Positions 55,822-64,000 of a stretch of 64,000 nucleotides of DNA are shown piece after piece. The translations under genes were made by a program, and so were the position numbers. Below the pieces are notes generated by a model that was not told where the DNA came from, did no database searches, and was given only the letters and a program-made list of their open reading frames with translations. The stretch covers positions 248,001 to 312,000 of the forward strand of contig NZ_MWWW01000004.1 of NCBI RefSeq assembly GCF_002259745.1, given 5' to 3'. Positions within the stretch are counted from its first letter, which is position 1, and each line of letters starts with the position of its first letter. Origin of the DNA: Bifidobacterium myosotis. GTDB lineage: Bacteria > Actinomycetota > Actinomycetes > Actinomycetales > Bifidobacteriaceae.

Positions 55822-56913
55822 TCACTGCTTGGCGGCGTCCTCCACCGGGGAGAGATCGTCGGTGCGCAGGCTCGGGAAGGCGGTGACCAGCTGGGACAGA
55901 CTGGTGATGTCCTTCTCGCGCAGCACGTCGCCGGTCACCAGGGTGGGCGGGACGGTCACGGTCTTGGTGTCGCCGAGCTGCTTCTTGGCAGCCAGATAGG
56001 CGGTGCGCACGGAGACGGCGCCGTCATTGGCCGGGTCGGTGGTGGCGGTGGCGATCCACGGGCTGTTGTCCTTCTTGAGTTCGGCGATGTCGGCGTCGGA
56101 GATGTCCACGCCGTAGACATTGACCTTGCCGTTGAGTCCGAGCTCGTCCACGGCCTGGGCGGCACCCTTGGCGAACTCGTCATACGGGGCGAGCACGGCG
56201 GTGACGTTCGGGTTGGCCTGCAGGGAGGCCTTGACCTGCTCGGCGGTCTGCTGCGCGGTGGCCTCGTTGACGACGCCCACCTGAGCGACCTGCTTCAGAC
56301 CGGGGTTCTCCTCCTTGACCTTCTCCCACACGGCGTTACGACGATCCAGCGGGGCGAAGCCGGCGACGTAGGCGTAGATCACTTCGGCCTTGCCGTTGGT
56401 GTCCTTGACCAGCTGGCTGGTGATGAGCTTGGAGAGATCGGCGTCGGACTGTGAGACGTGCACCACGCGGTCGTCGTTGACGACGGAGTCGAAGCCGACG
56501 ACCGGGATGCCTGCGTCGAGCGCGGCCTTGACGTTGTTGGTGACGCCTTCGAGGCTGTGATCGACGAGGATGACGTCCGGCTTGGTGGCGATGGCGGACT
56601 GCACATCGAGAATCTGCTGGTTATCGTCGCCCTTGGCGTCGTAGATGTGCAGGTTGGCGCCGATGCGCTTGGCCTCCTTGTTGGCGCCGTCAAGCCACTG
56701 GTTCAGGAAGTCGCCCTGGGTGCCACGGGAGACGAGCGCGATGTTGACGGTGTCCTCGCCGTTGGCGTTGGCCGATTCATTGGCTGTGGCCTGACGGGTC
56801 TTGATCGCCCACGCACCACCGACCACGACGGCCAGAACCACGACGACCGCGATGATCAGGATGAGCAGTTGGTTTTTCTTGCCGGCCTGTGCCGGTGCGT
56901 TGTTCGCTGCCAT
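55822..56913 (-). CDS. Ribose-type ABC transporter substrate-binding protein, membrane-anchored
   Basis: A 363-residue periplasmic-binding-protein-1 family protein. VNIALVSRGTQGDFLNQWLD opens the sugar-binding fold; IPVVGFDSVVNDDRVVHVSQ and the C-terminal WIATATTDPANDGAVSVRTA complete it. The N-terminus is KKNQLLILIIAVVVVLAVVV followed by no Cys, so there is no lipobox: it looks like an uncleaved membrane anchor or a non-lipoprotein signal. AGGGGA lies 8 bases before the ATG. First gene of the putative importer-mtnK-mtnA-RLP operon. The ligand is inferred, not shown: methylthioribose, 5-deoxyribose or a nucleoside. Confidence 0.87.
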   Translation of the reverse strand: MAANNAPAQAGKKNQLLILIIAVVVVLAVVVGGAWAIKTRQATANESANANGEDTVNIALVSRGTQGDFLNQWLDGANKEAKRIGANLHIYDAKGDDNQQILDVQSAIATKPDVILVDHSLEGVTNNVKAALDAGIPVVGFDSVVNDDRVVHVSQSDADLSKLITSQLVKDTNGKAEVIYAYVAGFAPLDRRNAVWEKVKEENPGLKQVAQVGVVNEATAQQTAEQVKASLQANPNVTAVLAPYDEFAKGAAQAVDELGLNGKVNVYGVDISDADIAELKKDNSPWIATATTDPANDGAVSVRTAYLAAKKQLGDTKTVTVPPTLVTGDVLREKDITSLSQLVTAFPSLRTDDLSPVEDAAKQ

Positions 56914-57039
56914 GTCTTTTCCCCTCTCGGAAAGTATGTGATTTCGCTTCTCTCCCTCGCCGTGAACCCAACTCGGAGGGGTGTGGTGAAGCGGTGATTT
57001 ACACACTAAATGCGCGGTGACAGACGATTCAAGCTGGGA

Positions 57040-57058
57040 AATATACCCAATTATTATA
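57040..57058 (-). promoter_or_regulatory. Likely promoter region of the importer-mtnKA-RLP operon
   Basis: The minus strand reads GGGTATAATAATTGGGTATA: a perfect TATAAT (57053-57058) and a second TATATT, each preceded by GGG. The two GGGTATA copies in direct repeat may also be a regulator site. No good -35 box is seen. The 5' leader would be about 130 bases. Confidence 0.5.
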
Positions 57059-57199
57059 CCCTGCTATGGTTTTGCTGATTCCCGCCGGTCACGGGATACA
57101 CGAATCCGGATATGTCAAGGGGCACGGCGCTGCGACACGCCGTGCCCCTGTGCAATCAACCATGCAACTTGCTGCTTGTTGGCTTGTTTGTCCTCACCG

Positions 57200-58246
57200 T
57201 CATGCGCGTCCGCGCGCATCAGCACGCCGGATATGGTCCACGAACGTGCGACGGAACCCGTCCACGTCGATGTCCGTCGCCACTGTGACATGCGTCTGGA
57301 GCCCGGAATCGGCTTCTGGATTATCGGAATCATCGGAATTATCGGCAAACGTCACTTCGGTGGTGATGGCCGAGAACGGGCCGTCAACGCCGACGACCCG
57401 CACCGTAGCGGGCCGCACGGTGAACAGCTCAGGATGCAGCAGGTACCAGGCCGCGGTCGGGTCATACATCTGCACGCCCCGGTCCACCCGTCCGTCGTCA
57501 TACACGCCGAACAGCGCGGCGATCATCGCACCGACCGTTCCTCCTGCGCGCAAGGTCGCAACATCCGATGGGTTCAACCGTGCGTCCCATCCGATCTCCA
57601 CGCCGATCATCACCACAGGTATACCGGCACCGAAGACAACGGCCGCAGCTTCCGGGTCCACCGCGATGTTGAAATCAGGAACGGTGATTTCCGGCCGATG
57701 TGCGAATGTGCCGCCCATCAGCACGATTCGACGGATGCGTGGCAATACCTCGGGATGGCGCTGAATCAGCAGGGCGATGTTGGTGAGCGGTCCAAGCGCC
57801 AGAATATCCACCGGACGATCGGCGGCCGTGATCACCCGTGCCTCGGCACTCACGGCGTCCTCGCCGATCAACAGCGACGTATCCGGCTCGGGGAAGACGA
57901 AACCGTCCATGCCCGAATCGCCGTGAATCTCCGGCGCGTACACCACCGGCCGGCTCAGCGGCGTCGCAGCGCCGCGCGCCACGGGAATCCTGTGGTTCAG
58001 AAATGTCAACAGTTTCAGGGCATTGTCGGTGGTATGCCCGATGTCCACATTGCCGCTAACGGTGGCGATGAGACGGATATCGACGGCGTCCGAGGACAGC
58101 AGCGCCGCTATGGCCGCCGCGTCGTCGATACCAGGATCAGTATCGATGATGAGCGGCCAAGCCTCACCGACACGGCCCGGGGCGGAGGATGCCCCGCACA
58201 GTTCCGCCGTCACAGGATGCCGAAGGCTTTGATGACAATCATTCAT
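57200..58246 (-). CDS. Nucleoside hydrolase (IUNH family)
   Basis: A 348-residue nucleoside hydrolase. LIIDTDPGIDDAAAIAALL is the canonical calcium site, followed by LATVSGN-type IATVSGNVDIGHTTDNAL, ILALGPLTNIAL, IVLMGGTF and the C-terminal MYDPTAAWYLL. It has normal length without large insertions, unlike the one at 47026. It lies between the CoA-binding/metY genes and the importer operon on the same strand. Here it could supply ribose or, if specificity allows, methylthioribose from methylthioadenosine. The second idea is an inference from context. Confidence 0.87.
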   Translation of the reverse strand: MNDCHQSLRHPVTAELCGASSAPGRVGEAWPLIIDTDPGIDDAAAIAALLSSDAVDIRLIATVSGNVDIGHTTDNALKLLTFLNHRIPVARGAATPLSRPVVYAPEIHGDSGMDGFVFPEPDTSLLIGEDAVSAEARVITAADRPVDILALGPLTNIALLIQRHPEVLPRIRRIVLMGGTFAHRPEITVPDFNIAVDPEAAAVVFGAGIPVVMIGVEIGWDARLNPSDVATLRAGGTVGAMIAALFGVYDDGRVDRGVQMYDPTAAWYLLHPELFTVRPATVRVVGVDGPFSAITTEVTFADNSDDSDNPEADSGLQTHVTVATDIDVDGFRRTFVDHIRRADARGRA

Positions 58247-58305
58247 GGTCGTTCGCCTATTGCTCGCCTTTCACTGCGGTCCACAGGTTCCGCCGATAAT
58301 CGGCA

Positions 58306-58902
58306 TCATTTCGCGATGCGTGAGGTGATCACGCCGGTATTGAAACCGAACAGATGCAAGCCTTGGTGGAAGCGCGCGTATTCGATTTTGATGCACCGGT
58401 CCATGACCACCTGCAGGCCCAGGGATTCGGCCTGTTCGGCCACGTCGTCATTCCAGATACCCAGCTGGATCCACAGCACCGGGGAGCCGATTCTGGCGGC
58501 CTCCTCGGCGATGGGTGGGATGGCGGAGGCGCGACGGAACACATCCACGATGTCCGGCACCTCCGGCAGCGAGGCGAGATCAGGATAGACTGGATGGCCC
58601 AGAATCTCCGTCTCGCGCGGATTGACGAAATACACCTTGTATGGCGTGGTCTGCAGCAGGTACGTGGCCACGAAGTAGCTGGCGCGCGCCGGATTGGAGG
58701 AGGCGCCGACGATGGCGATCGACTTGGCGTTCTCCAGGATGTGGCGTCGGGTCAGCGCATCCGGTTCCTTCCAGCGCCGCTCCCCCACCGGGGTCGGAGC
58801 CTCACATGCGGCGGCCATATGGGGAGCCGTCAAACCAATGCCCTGCCCCGCACGGTTGAGCGTAATCTTCGGTGCTTGCTGGTTGGATGTCTGCTCGCTC
58901 AT
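58306..58902 (-). CDS. CoA-binding (YccU-like) protein
   Basis: A 198-residue protein with a Rossmann-type CoA_binding_2 domain: AKSIAIVGASSNPARASYFV, VYFVNPRETEILGHPVYPDL and VLWIQLGIWNDDVAEQAESL. The MDRCIKIEY near the end is typical of YccU. Homologues often sit beside O-acetylhomoserine sulfhydrylase; here its ATG overlaps the metY stop in an ATGA, so they are coupled. Biochemical role unknown. Confidence 0.86.
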   Translation of the reverse strand: MSEQTSNQQAPKITLNRAGQGIGLTAPHMAAACEAPTPVGERRWKEPDALTRRHILENAKSIAIVGASSNPARASYFVATYLLQTTPYKVYFVNPRETEILGHPVYPDLASLPEVPDIVDVFRRASAIPPIAEEAARIGSPVLWIQLGIWNDDVAEQAESLGLQVVMDRCIKIEYARFHQGLHLFGFNTGVITSRIAK

Positions 58903-60242
58903 GCCTGTTCCTTTCCATTCTCGCCATGCTCGCCGGATTCGGACTGTCCCGCGACTTCGGCGCTGGCCTGCAACGCCTGTTCGAGGTCGCGCAGCAGGTC
59001 ATCCACCGTTTCGATGCCGATGCTCAAGCGAATGGTGCCCTCGCCGATGCCCGCCTCGCGCAATTGTTCTGCGGAAAGCTGCCCGTGCGTGGTCGAAGCC
59101 GGGTGGATGGCCAGCGACTTCACGTCGCCGATGTTCGCCACATGGCTGAACAGATTCAGCGAGTCGATGAACTTCTTGCCCGCCGCGCGTCCGCCCTTGA
59201 TGTCGAAGGAGAACACCGAACCGGAATCGCCGTTCGGGAAGTACTTCAGCGCACGGCTGTGATGCGGATGGCTCTCCAGACCGGCCCAGTACACGGCCTC
59301 GACCTGCGGCTGGGTTTGCAGCCATTCGGCGATGCGGCGCGTGTTGTCGACCTGCCGCTGCACGCGCAACGGCAGCGTCTCGATGCCCTGAGCGATGAGG
59401 AACGCGGAATGCGCGCTGATGGCGGGGCCCACGTCACGAAGCTGCTCGGCGCGCAACCTGGTCAGGAAGGCGTACTGGGCGAAATTGCCCACCCACGTCA
59501 GACCGTTGTAGGACGGCACCGGCTCGTAGAAGGCAGGGAAGCGCTCCTGGCTCCATTGGAAGGTGCCGGAGTCCACCACCACACCGCCCAACACCGTGCC
59601 GGCGCCGCTGAGGAACTTGGTGGCCGAGTGAATCACGATGTCGGCGCCATGCTCGATGGGCCGCATCAGATACGGCGTGGCCATCGTCGAATCGACCACC
59701 AGCGGGATGTGCGCGGCGTGCGCCACTTCGGCCAGTCCCTCGATGTCCGCGATCTCGCCGGACGGATTCGCCACAGCCTCTACATAGATCAGTTTGGTCT
59801 TGTCGGTGATGGCCGCAGCATAATCCCGGGGGTCCTCGCTGTCCACGAACTTGGTGACGATGCCCAGACGGCGAAGCGTGACGTCCAGCTGGGTGATGGT
59901 GCCGCCATAGAGCTGCGCGGAGGCGACAATCTCATCGCCCTGCGACGCGAGCGCCACGAACGTGATGAATTCGGCGGACAGGCCGCTTGCCGTGGCCACC
60001 GCACCTAATCCTCCCTCCAAGCTGGCCACGCGCTCCTCGAGTGCGGCCACCGTGGGATTGACAATCCGCGAGTAGATCTCGCCGTATTTGCGCAAAGCGA
60101 ACCGGGCCGCCGCGTCATCACTGTTTTCGAACACGAACGCGGCCGACTCGTAAATCGGCAGCGCACGAGCGCCCGTGGCCTTATCCGGGATATTGCCGGC
60201 ATGCACCGCACGGGTAGCGAAGCCGAATTCCTCATCCGCCAT
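58899..60242 (-). CDS. metY: O-acetyl-L-homoserine sulfhydrylase
   Basis: A PLP enzyme that makes homocysteine from O-acetylhomoserine and sulfide, or methionine directly from methanethiol. The 447 residues (longer than ~390-residue MetB/MetC) and blocks GFATRAVHAG, YSRIVNPTVAALEERVASLEG split near 57-75, and the PLP-lysine segment IVIHSATKFLSGAGTVLGG point to MetY. NLFSHVANIGDVKSLAIHPA is also MetY-like. AAAGGAC precedes the ATG. It is divergent from the cupin gene and upstream of the CoA-binding protein and nucleoside hydrolase. Confidence 0.92.
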   Translation of the reverse strand: MADEEFGFATRAVHAGNIPDKATGARALPIYESAAFVFENSDDAAARFALRKYGEIYSRIVNPTVAALEERVASLEGGLGAVATASGLSAEFITFVALASQGDEIVASAQLYGGTITQLDVTLRRLGIVTKFVDSEDPRDYAAAITDKTKLIYVEAVANPSGEIADIEGLAEVAHAAHIPLVVDSTMATPYLMRPIEHGADIVIHSATKFLSGAGTVLGGVVVDSGTFQWSQERFPAFYEPVPSYNGLTWVGNFAQYAFLTRLRAEQLRDVGPAISAHSAFLIAQGIETLPLRVQRQVDNTRRIAEWLQTQPQVEAVYWAGLESHPHHSRALKYFPNGDSGSVFSFDIKGGRAAGKKFIDSLNLFSHVANIGDVKSLAIHPASTTHGQLSAEQLREAGIGEGTIRLSIGIETVDDLLRDLEQALQASAEVAGQSESGEHGENGKEQA

Positions 60243-60501
60243 GATTGTGTGTCCTTTCCCACCTGTTTGCCATATGCGGGCCGCAGCAACGCTGCCTTAC
60301 CTCGCACCGACCATCGCCGCACATGGATATACGGCAAGCATAGAAGCGAATATAACAGGAATCCATAGCCGCGCAGGGCATCCGCCGAATCGCGGTTTTT
60401 CAACGTTTTCATGCCTTTGATAGCCCTCTATAACTTATTGCGATATCACCCGGGACCACTTTGCCGTACCCGGCGACGCCTCCTGATGCATGATAGGGAG
60501 C
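60243..60501. other. Shared divergent promoter region of metY and the cupin gene
   Basis: The 259 bases hold TTGATA and TATAAC (about 60417-60440) on the plus strand and TTATAT on the minus strand, plausible promoter elements. I looked for a SAM riboswitch and saw no match I would defend. Confidence 0.45.
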
Positions 60502-61011
60502 ATGGCAGAACAGCAGCAATCGCAACAAGACACCTACCGCACGCCCAGTCACGTCATCAAGCCATTGGTCCCCTTCCGCGCCGAAACCGAAGAAGGACGA
60601 TGGGAAGACGTCGACCAGCTGGTCTACAAGGAGCACGACACCACCTTCCGCACGGTGACGCGTCGCATCCTGTTCGATTCCAACGCCGGCCAAGGCAATC
60701 AGGTGCGCTACTTCGAGGTGCAATCCGGCGGCTGGAGCACGTTCGAACATCACGAGCACACCCATGAGGTGATCATCTTCCGTGGCAGCGGCACCGCACT
60801 GGTCGGATTCGAGACGCGGCATGTCAAAGCTGGCGATCTGGTGTTCGTGGGGCCGAATGAATGGCATCAGTTCAGCGCCACCGATGATGGACCGCTCGGC
60901 TTCATCTGCATCGTCAAGGCCGACCGCGATCATCCGATCCGCCCTACCGCCGAGGAGCTGGAGCAGATCTACGCCGAGCACCCCGAGCTCAAAGGCGTCA
61001 TTCGGGTCTGA
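60502..61011 (+). CDS. Single-domain cupin, candidate 1-methylthioxylulose-5-P methylsulfurylase
   Basis: A 169-residue cupin. The metal-binding motif 1 is GGWSTFEHHEHTHEVIIFRG (His83/84/86/88, Glu89) and motif 2 is GDLVFVGPNEWHQFSA (His122), so the metal site is complete. In R. rubrum a cupin follows the RuBisCO-like protein and releases methanethiol from 1-methylthio-D-xylulose-5-P to give DXP. Here the cupin is divergent from metY and 10 kb from the RLP gene, so this function is inferred. An in-frame ATG four codons upstream is possible; AGGGAG is very close to the chosen start. Confidence 0.75.
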   Translation: MAEQQQSQQDTYRTPSHVIKPLVPFRAETEEGRWEDVDQLVYKEHDTTFRTVTRRILFDSNAGQGNQVRYFEVQSGGWSTFEHHEHTHEVIIFRGSGTALVGFETRHVKAGDLVFVGPNEWHQFSATDDGPLGFICIVKADRDHPIRPTAEELEQIYAEHPELKGVIRV

Positions 61012-61040
61012 GTGCGCTGTGCGACGGACGTGTTCGCACG

Positions 61041-62267
61041 CTACCGTCCGGCACACAGCCAATCGATGACGTTCATAATCCGAATGCCCTCCTCGGTCGT
61101 GCCCTCGCTGAACCAGTCGAGCGTAAGCACCAGACGCGGGAAGGCATCGTTTAGCTTTCGCAACGGGGCCAGCTCGCGTTGCCGGTTCTGTTCCTCGGTC
61201 ATATTCAAGGTGACCTGAATATACAGCCTCTCCGTGTTGCGGCGGGCCACGAAATCTATCTCGCCCGCCGGCAATGCACCGATGGAAACCGCATAACCGC
61301 GCCGTTTCAACTCCATGAACACAATGCCTTCGAGCTGGGCTCCGCGATCCGCGCCGTTGAAACCGGTCGCAAGATTACGCAAGCCGTTGTCCACCGGATA
61401 GTACTTGCGCTGCGGTCTGAGCATCTCCTTTCCCCGCATACGCTCCTGTTCGGCGGAATACACGATGAACGCCTTCTCAAGTGCGTTGATCTGATTGTCG
61501 ATGGTCGTATATGTCGCATTCACACCAGCGCTTTTCAATGCGCGGACGACATTATTGACCGAGAACAGGTTCGCCGACGTGGAGAACAGGTAACGGGACA
61601 GCTTCTCCAGCGTGGCCAGATCACGCACGCCGTACCGGCCAGCCACATCCTTTATGATCACCGACTCATATACCGCAGTGAGAATCTCCGTCGCCCTGCG
61701 CTCATCCGGCAATCCCGCGGCGAACAGTCCCGGCATACCGCCGAACATCATGTATTGGCCGAATAACCGATCGACGGAATCATCGGCGTTCTTCGCACGA
61801 CGGTAGCCGAGATATTCCTCGAACGACAGTGGATACACCGGTACGGTTACGTATCGGCCTGTAAGGTATGTGGCGAGCTCGCCGGACAGCAGCCTCGCGT
61901 TCGAACCGGTGATGTACACGTCCGTATTGTCCCGAGTGTGCAGTTTGCGTACGACCTCCTCCCAGCCGGCCACATCCTGGATTTCGTCCAGAAACACATA
62001 GAACGTACCGTTTCGGGATTGGCGGAAGGCTTCGACAAGGTCCGCATACAACGATTTCTCGTCGTATCCGATTGGGATATCAAATGCATCGAACCTGCGC
62101 ACGAAAACATTGGACTCCGGCACACCCTCAGCTATCAGCATGTCCGCGTATTTCGACAGCAATGTGCTCTTGCCGCATCGCCGCACGCCGGTAAGCACTT
62201 TGATTTCCGGAGTATCACGATGCGACCGCAATGATTCAATCAGTTTCTTTCGTTCGATGAAAACCAT
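61041..62267 (-). CDS. AAA-type ATPase with DUF4143 domain
   Basis: A 408-residue AAA_14/DUF4143 protein. Walker A is LTGVRRCGKSTLLSKYADML, Walker B FYVFLDEIQDV, and sensor-like TGSNARLLSGELATYLTGRY follows. The C-terminal half holds the DUF4143 fold with GYAVSIGALPAGEIDFVARR, which resembles a restriction-endonuclease-like core (E-I-D-F-V). Such proteins are widespread in gut bacteria with unknown role. The start with GAGGTGAT 8-9 bases upstream is chosen; the -10 box TATACT lies just before. Lower G+C than neighbours suggests transfer. Confidence 0.85.
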   Translation of the reverse strand: MVFIERKKLIESLRSHRDTPEIKVLTGVRRCGKSTLLSKYADMLIAEGVPESNVFVRRFDAFDIPIGYDEKSLYADLVEAFRQSRNGTFYVFLDEIQDVAGWEEVVRKLHTRDNTDVYITGSNARLLSGELATYLTGRYVTVPVYPLSFEEYLGYRRAKNADDSVDRLFGQYMMFGGMPGLFAAGLPDERRATEILTAVYESVIIKDVAGRYGVRDLATLEKLSRYLFSTSANLFSVNNVVRALKSAGVNATYTTIDNQINALEKAFIVYSAEQERMRGKEMLRPQRKYYPVDNGLRNLATGFNGADRGAQLEGIVFMELKRRGYAVSIGALPAGEIDFVARRNTERLYIQVTLNMTEEQNRQRELAPLRKLNDAFPRLVLTLDWFSEGTTEEGIRIMNVIDWLCAGR

Positions 62268-62274
62268 GACATGC

Positions 62275-62314
62275 ATCACCTCGTATTTTTAGTATACCCA
62301 AAATAAGAGGTGAT
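62275..62314 (-). promoter_or_regulatory. Inverted repeat around the -10 box of the AAA/DUF4143 gene
   Basis: On the minus strand ATCACCTC (62314-62307) and GAGGTGAT (62282-62275) are exact inverse copies with TATACT (62296-62291) between them. The right arm is the ribosome-binding site of the gene. If transcription starts upstream, a hairpin would mask it; otherwise it is an operator. Confidence 0.55.
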
Positions 62315-62571
62315 ACTAACTGCTATTTATAGTGCACCATAAGCTATTCACGCGCGATGCTACGTTGCATGCGAATGGACGGCATTGGCATTGGCACCAT
62401 GGCTGCACTCGTCCAACAGTTTCCAGCACCGAAGTCGCTCATCTCCGCTGAATAACGCTATCGAGAGTGTCGTCTTGCTATGGATTTCAGCCCAGCGGAG
62501 CCTCCCGCCACATCACCGCCCGCCGCATCACCAACCGAACTAAATCACCGCGCTGCCCCTCATATCGAAAA

Positions 62572-64000
62572 TCACCGACCTCCGAAGGAGCCGCCGCCGG
62601 AACCGCCGGACGAGCCGCCAAAGCCGCCACCGGAGAAACTGCCACCGCTGCCGAAGCCGATGCCGCCGCCGGAATCGGAGCTGGACGGCGCGGCGGCATC
62701 GATGGTGGAGGTGATGTCGGCGAAGCCTGCGGACAGTTGCGAGCCCAAATCACCGAAGCTCGGCGCATAGGAGCTGCCGCCGAACAACGGGGTCGCACCG
62801 AACTGTCCGGCGAGTCCACCGGCGGCCCCGGCACCAGCCCCAGCGCCAAGTCCACCAGCACCAGCACCGCGCGAATCCCCGCGCCCGTACCGGTTGTCGC
62901 CCCAAGCACCCCAACCGTACGGCCGGTATGTCCAGTAGAACATGGAATCGGCCGCGTTGTCATCGAGCCAACGTGGGTCGGATACCTGCGGATAGGCGCG
63001 CGCAAGCTCACGCATCACCTGTTCGGAGATGCCGAAGGCGGCGGCGTAGACCATGTACCAGTCCCATAGCGCCAAATCGGCGGTACCGCGGTCGGTGAAG
63101 TTGGAGAAGTCCTGCATATAGTGCTTGAGGCCCAGGCAACGGCCGGCGAGCTGCTGTCCCTGATCGGTCAGCTCGTGCATCGCGCCGGAGGTGGCACAGA
63201 ACAGGCCGACAAGGAATATCGGCAGCCCGGTAATCAGGCCGACCATGCCGTACCCGATGATGACGTTGGCGAGCATCGCGCCGAAACCGAGCACCGCGGC
63301 GAGCGTACCGGCGAGTATCCACTGCCATGCCCGCGAGCGCGAGGCGTTGAGCCGCGCGTATTCCATGCCGCACGCGCCGGTGAATTTGCCGAGCTCGAGA
63401 TACCCGTCCTCCCAACCGACGCAGGCCGCCCGCATCTGCTTGAGATCGAACACGGGCGCGCCGACGCGCTTGGAGATCACGATGAGCAGGTGCAGCAGCG
63501 CACCCTCGGACTCGCTCAGCCCCAGTTGCTCCCGGTTGGACCGGTCATCGAGCGACACCGGCAGAATCACGATGGTACTGGTGGCTGCAGCGGCCTTCCG
63601 ACGGCCTGGATCGCCGTCGATCATACGGCTCAGTGCCAGCGGGGTGGCCTTGCTCATGTCGATGCCGCGGTACATGTCCGCCGGGCCGGGGTAGATGGCG
63701 ATGGCCTTCTTCACCGCGAGCGCCAGCAACGTGGCGGTGAGCTGCCGGTTGGACAGGGACGTCTTGGACGGCTCGACCACGTCCACGAGTTTGGCGGCGG
63801 CGGCCGGACTGATGCCGGGCTGGTCACGCCAATACTCCAGCTCGCCACGGTATTTCGCGCGACGGTTGCTGGTGATGGAGGCATACAGTCCCCACGCACA
63901 CAATGCCGCGCCGAGCACGACCGTGGCAATCCAGAAAATGAGTCGCGCGCGGGCCGCGTTGCGCTGGCTCTCACGCCACTGCCGTTCCTGCTCGGCCTCA
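62572..64000 (-). CDS. DUF2207-family membrane protein, C-terminal part (runs off the window)
   Basis: The frame stays open to the window edge, so the N-terminus is missing; 475 codons are visible. A membrane segment LIFWIATVVLGAALCAWGLY near the edge, a cytoplasmic stretch, a hydrophobic pair (GTLAAVLGFGAMLANVIIGY, GLITGLPIFLVGLFCATSG) and a Gly/Ser-rich end (GSGGSFSGGGFGGSSGG) match the DUF2207 layout. These proteins are predicted membrane proteins of unknown function. Confidence 0.82.
   Translation of the reverse strand, partial: EAEQERQWRESQRNAARARLIFWIATVVLGAALCAWGLYASITSNRRAKYRGELEYWRDQPGISPAAAAKLVDVVEPSKTSLSNRQLTATLLALAVKKAIAIYPGPADMYRGIDMSKATPLALSRMIDGDPGRRKAAAATSTIVILPVSLDDRSNREQLGLSESEGALLHLLIVISKRVGAPVFDLKQMRAACVGWEDGYLELGKFTGACGMEYARLNASRSRAWQWILAGTLAAVLGFGAMLANVIIGYGMVGLITGLPIFLVGLFCATSGAMHELTDQGQQLAGRCLGLKHYMQDFSNFTDRGTADLALWDWYMVYAAAFGISEQVMRELARAYPQVSDPRWLDDNAADSMFYWTYRPYGWGAWGDNRYGRGDSRGAGAGGLGAGAGAGAAGGLAGQFGATPLFGGSSYAPSFGDLGSQLSAGFADITSTIDAAAPSSSDSGGGIGFGSGGSFSGGGFGGSSGGSGGGSFGGR

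Noticed and set aside
60243..60501. SAM riboswitch upstream of metY
   Set aside because: No recognisable conserved core; only ordinary promoter elements seen.

Overview
The window is about 60% G+C, densely coded, and looks like a chromosomal segment of a Bifidobacterium (Actinobacteria) or very close relative. Reasons: the actinobacterial order rplS-lepB-rnhB; coaD followed by a SepIVA/DivIVA-like protein; an araD-araB pair next to a LacI-family AraQ-type regulator with a shared operator; TATAAT-type promoters; and several starts that lie only a few bases after a -10 box. No phage, CRISPR array or intact insertion sequence is visible. Species cannot be fixed from the sequence alone.

Layout. 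1-3757: arabinose genes (araD partial, araB) and the araQ-like regulator. 4160-7393: rnhB, lepB, rplS on the minus strand. 8099-12457: remnant of a sugar-binding-protein gene, an aldo/keto reductase, a HAD hydrolase, an unknown protein and an RlmI-like methyltransferase. 13681-19830: pgi, tRNA-Thr(CGT), tRNA-Leu(TAG), an AEC transporter, a FemAB-type peptidoglycan aminoacyltransferase and rdgB. 20212-24480: rph, pncB, and a divergent MerR regulator/YghZ-like reductase pair. 25782-34127: DUF3039 protein, coaD, sepIVA-like, yceD-like, rpmF, rnc, ilvB-ilvN and a VapBC-type toxin-antitoxin pair. 34269-46428: ABC-F ATPase, glutamine amidotransferase, cysS, CDF transporter, ffh, an EEP-family protein and rpsP-khpA-rimM. 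47026-49252: nucleoside hydrolase and aldo/keto reductase. 49575-61011: a methylthioribose/methionine salvage block. 61041-64000: an AAA/DUF4143 ATPase and a partial DUF2207 membrane protein.

The most interesting gene set is 49575-61011. On the minus strand a ribose-type ABC importer (binding protein, ATPase, permease) is followed without gaps by methylthioribose kinase (mtnK), methylthioribose-1-phosphate isomerase (mtnA) and a RuBisCO-like protein. Just upstream lie a nucleoside hydrolase, a CoA-binding protein and O-acetylhomoserine sulfhydrylase (metY), and divergent from metY a small cupin. These are the enzyme classes of the MTA-isoprenoid shunt described in Rhodospirillum rubrum, in which methylthioribulose-1-P is isomerised by a RuBisCO-like protein, a cupin removes methanethiol to leave 1-deoxyxylulose-5-P, and methanethiol is fixed into methionine. 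Here it would be entered through an importer plus a kinase. The assignment is an inference from gene content.

The second theme is non-coding. Three intergenic arrays (2010-2430, 7731-7918, 46634-46900) are built from units starting TGTCGG that repeat at almost exactly 21 bp and turn into the inverted unit CCGACA at a central palindrome. Arrays with unrelated sequence but the same mirror-image design occur at 36678-36836 (19-bp period) and 39667-39862 (42-bp period). Four copies of a roughly 200-bp terminal-inverted-repeat element, a chain of strong hairpins at 24765-25117, and several tandem repeats fill most of the remaining intergenic DNA. A third trait is long Ser/Ala/Asp/Thr-rich insertions in otherwise conserved proteins (RNase HII, LepB, the methyltransferase, the EEP protein, one nucleoside hydrolase).
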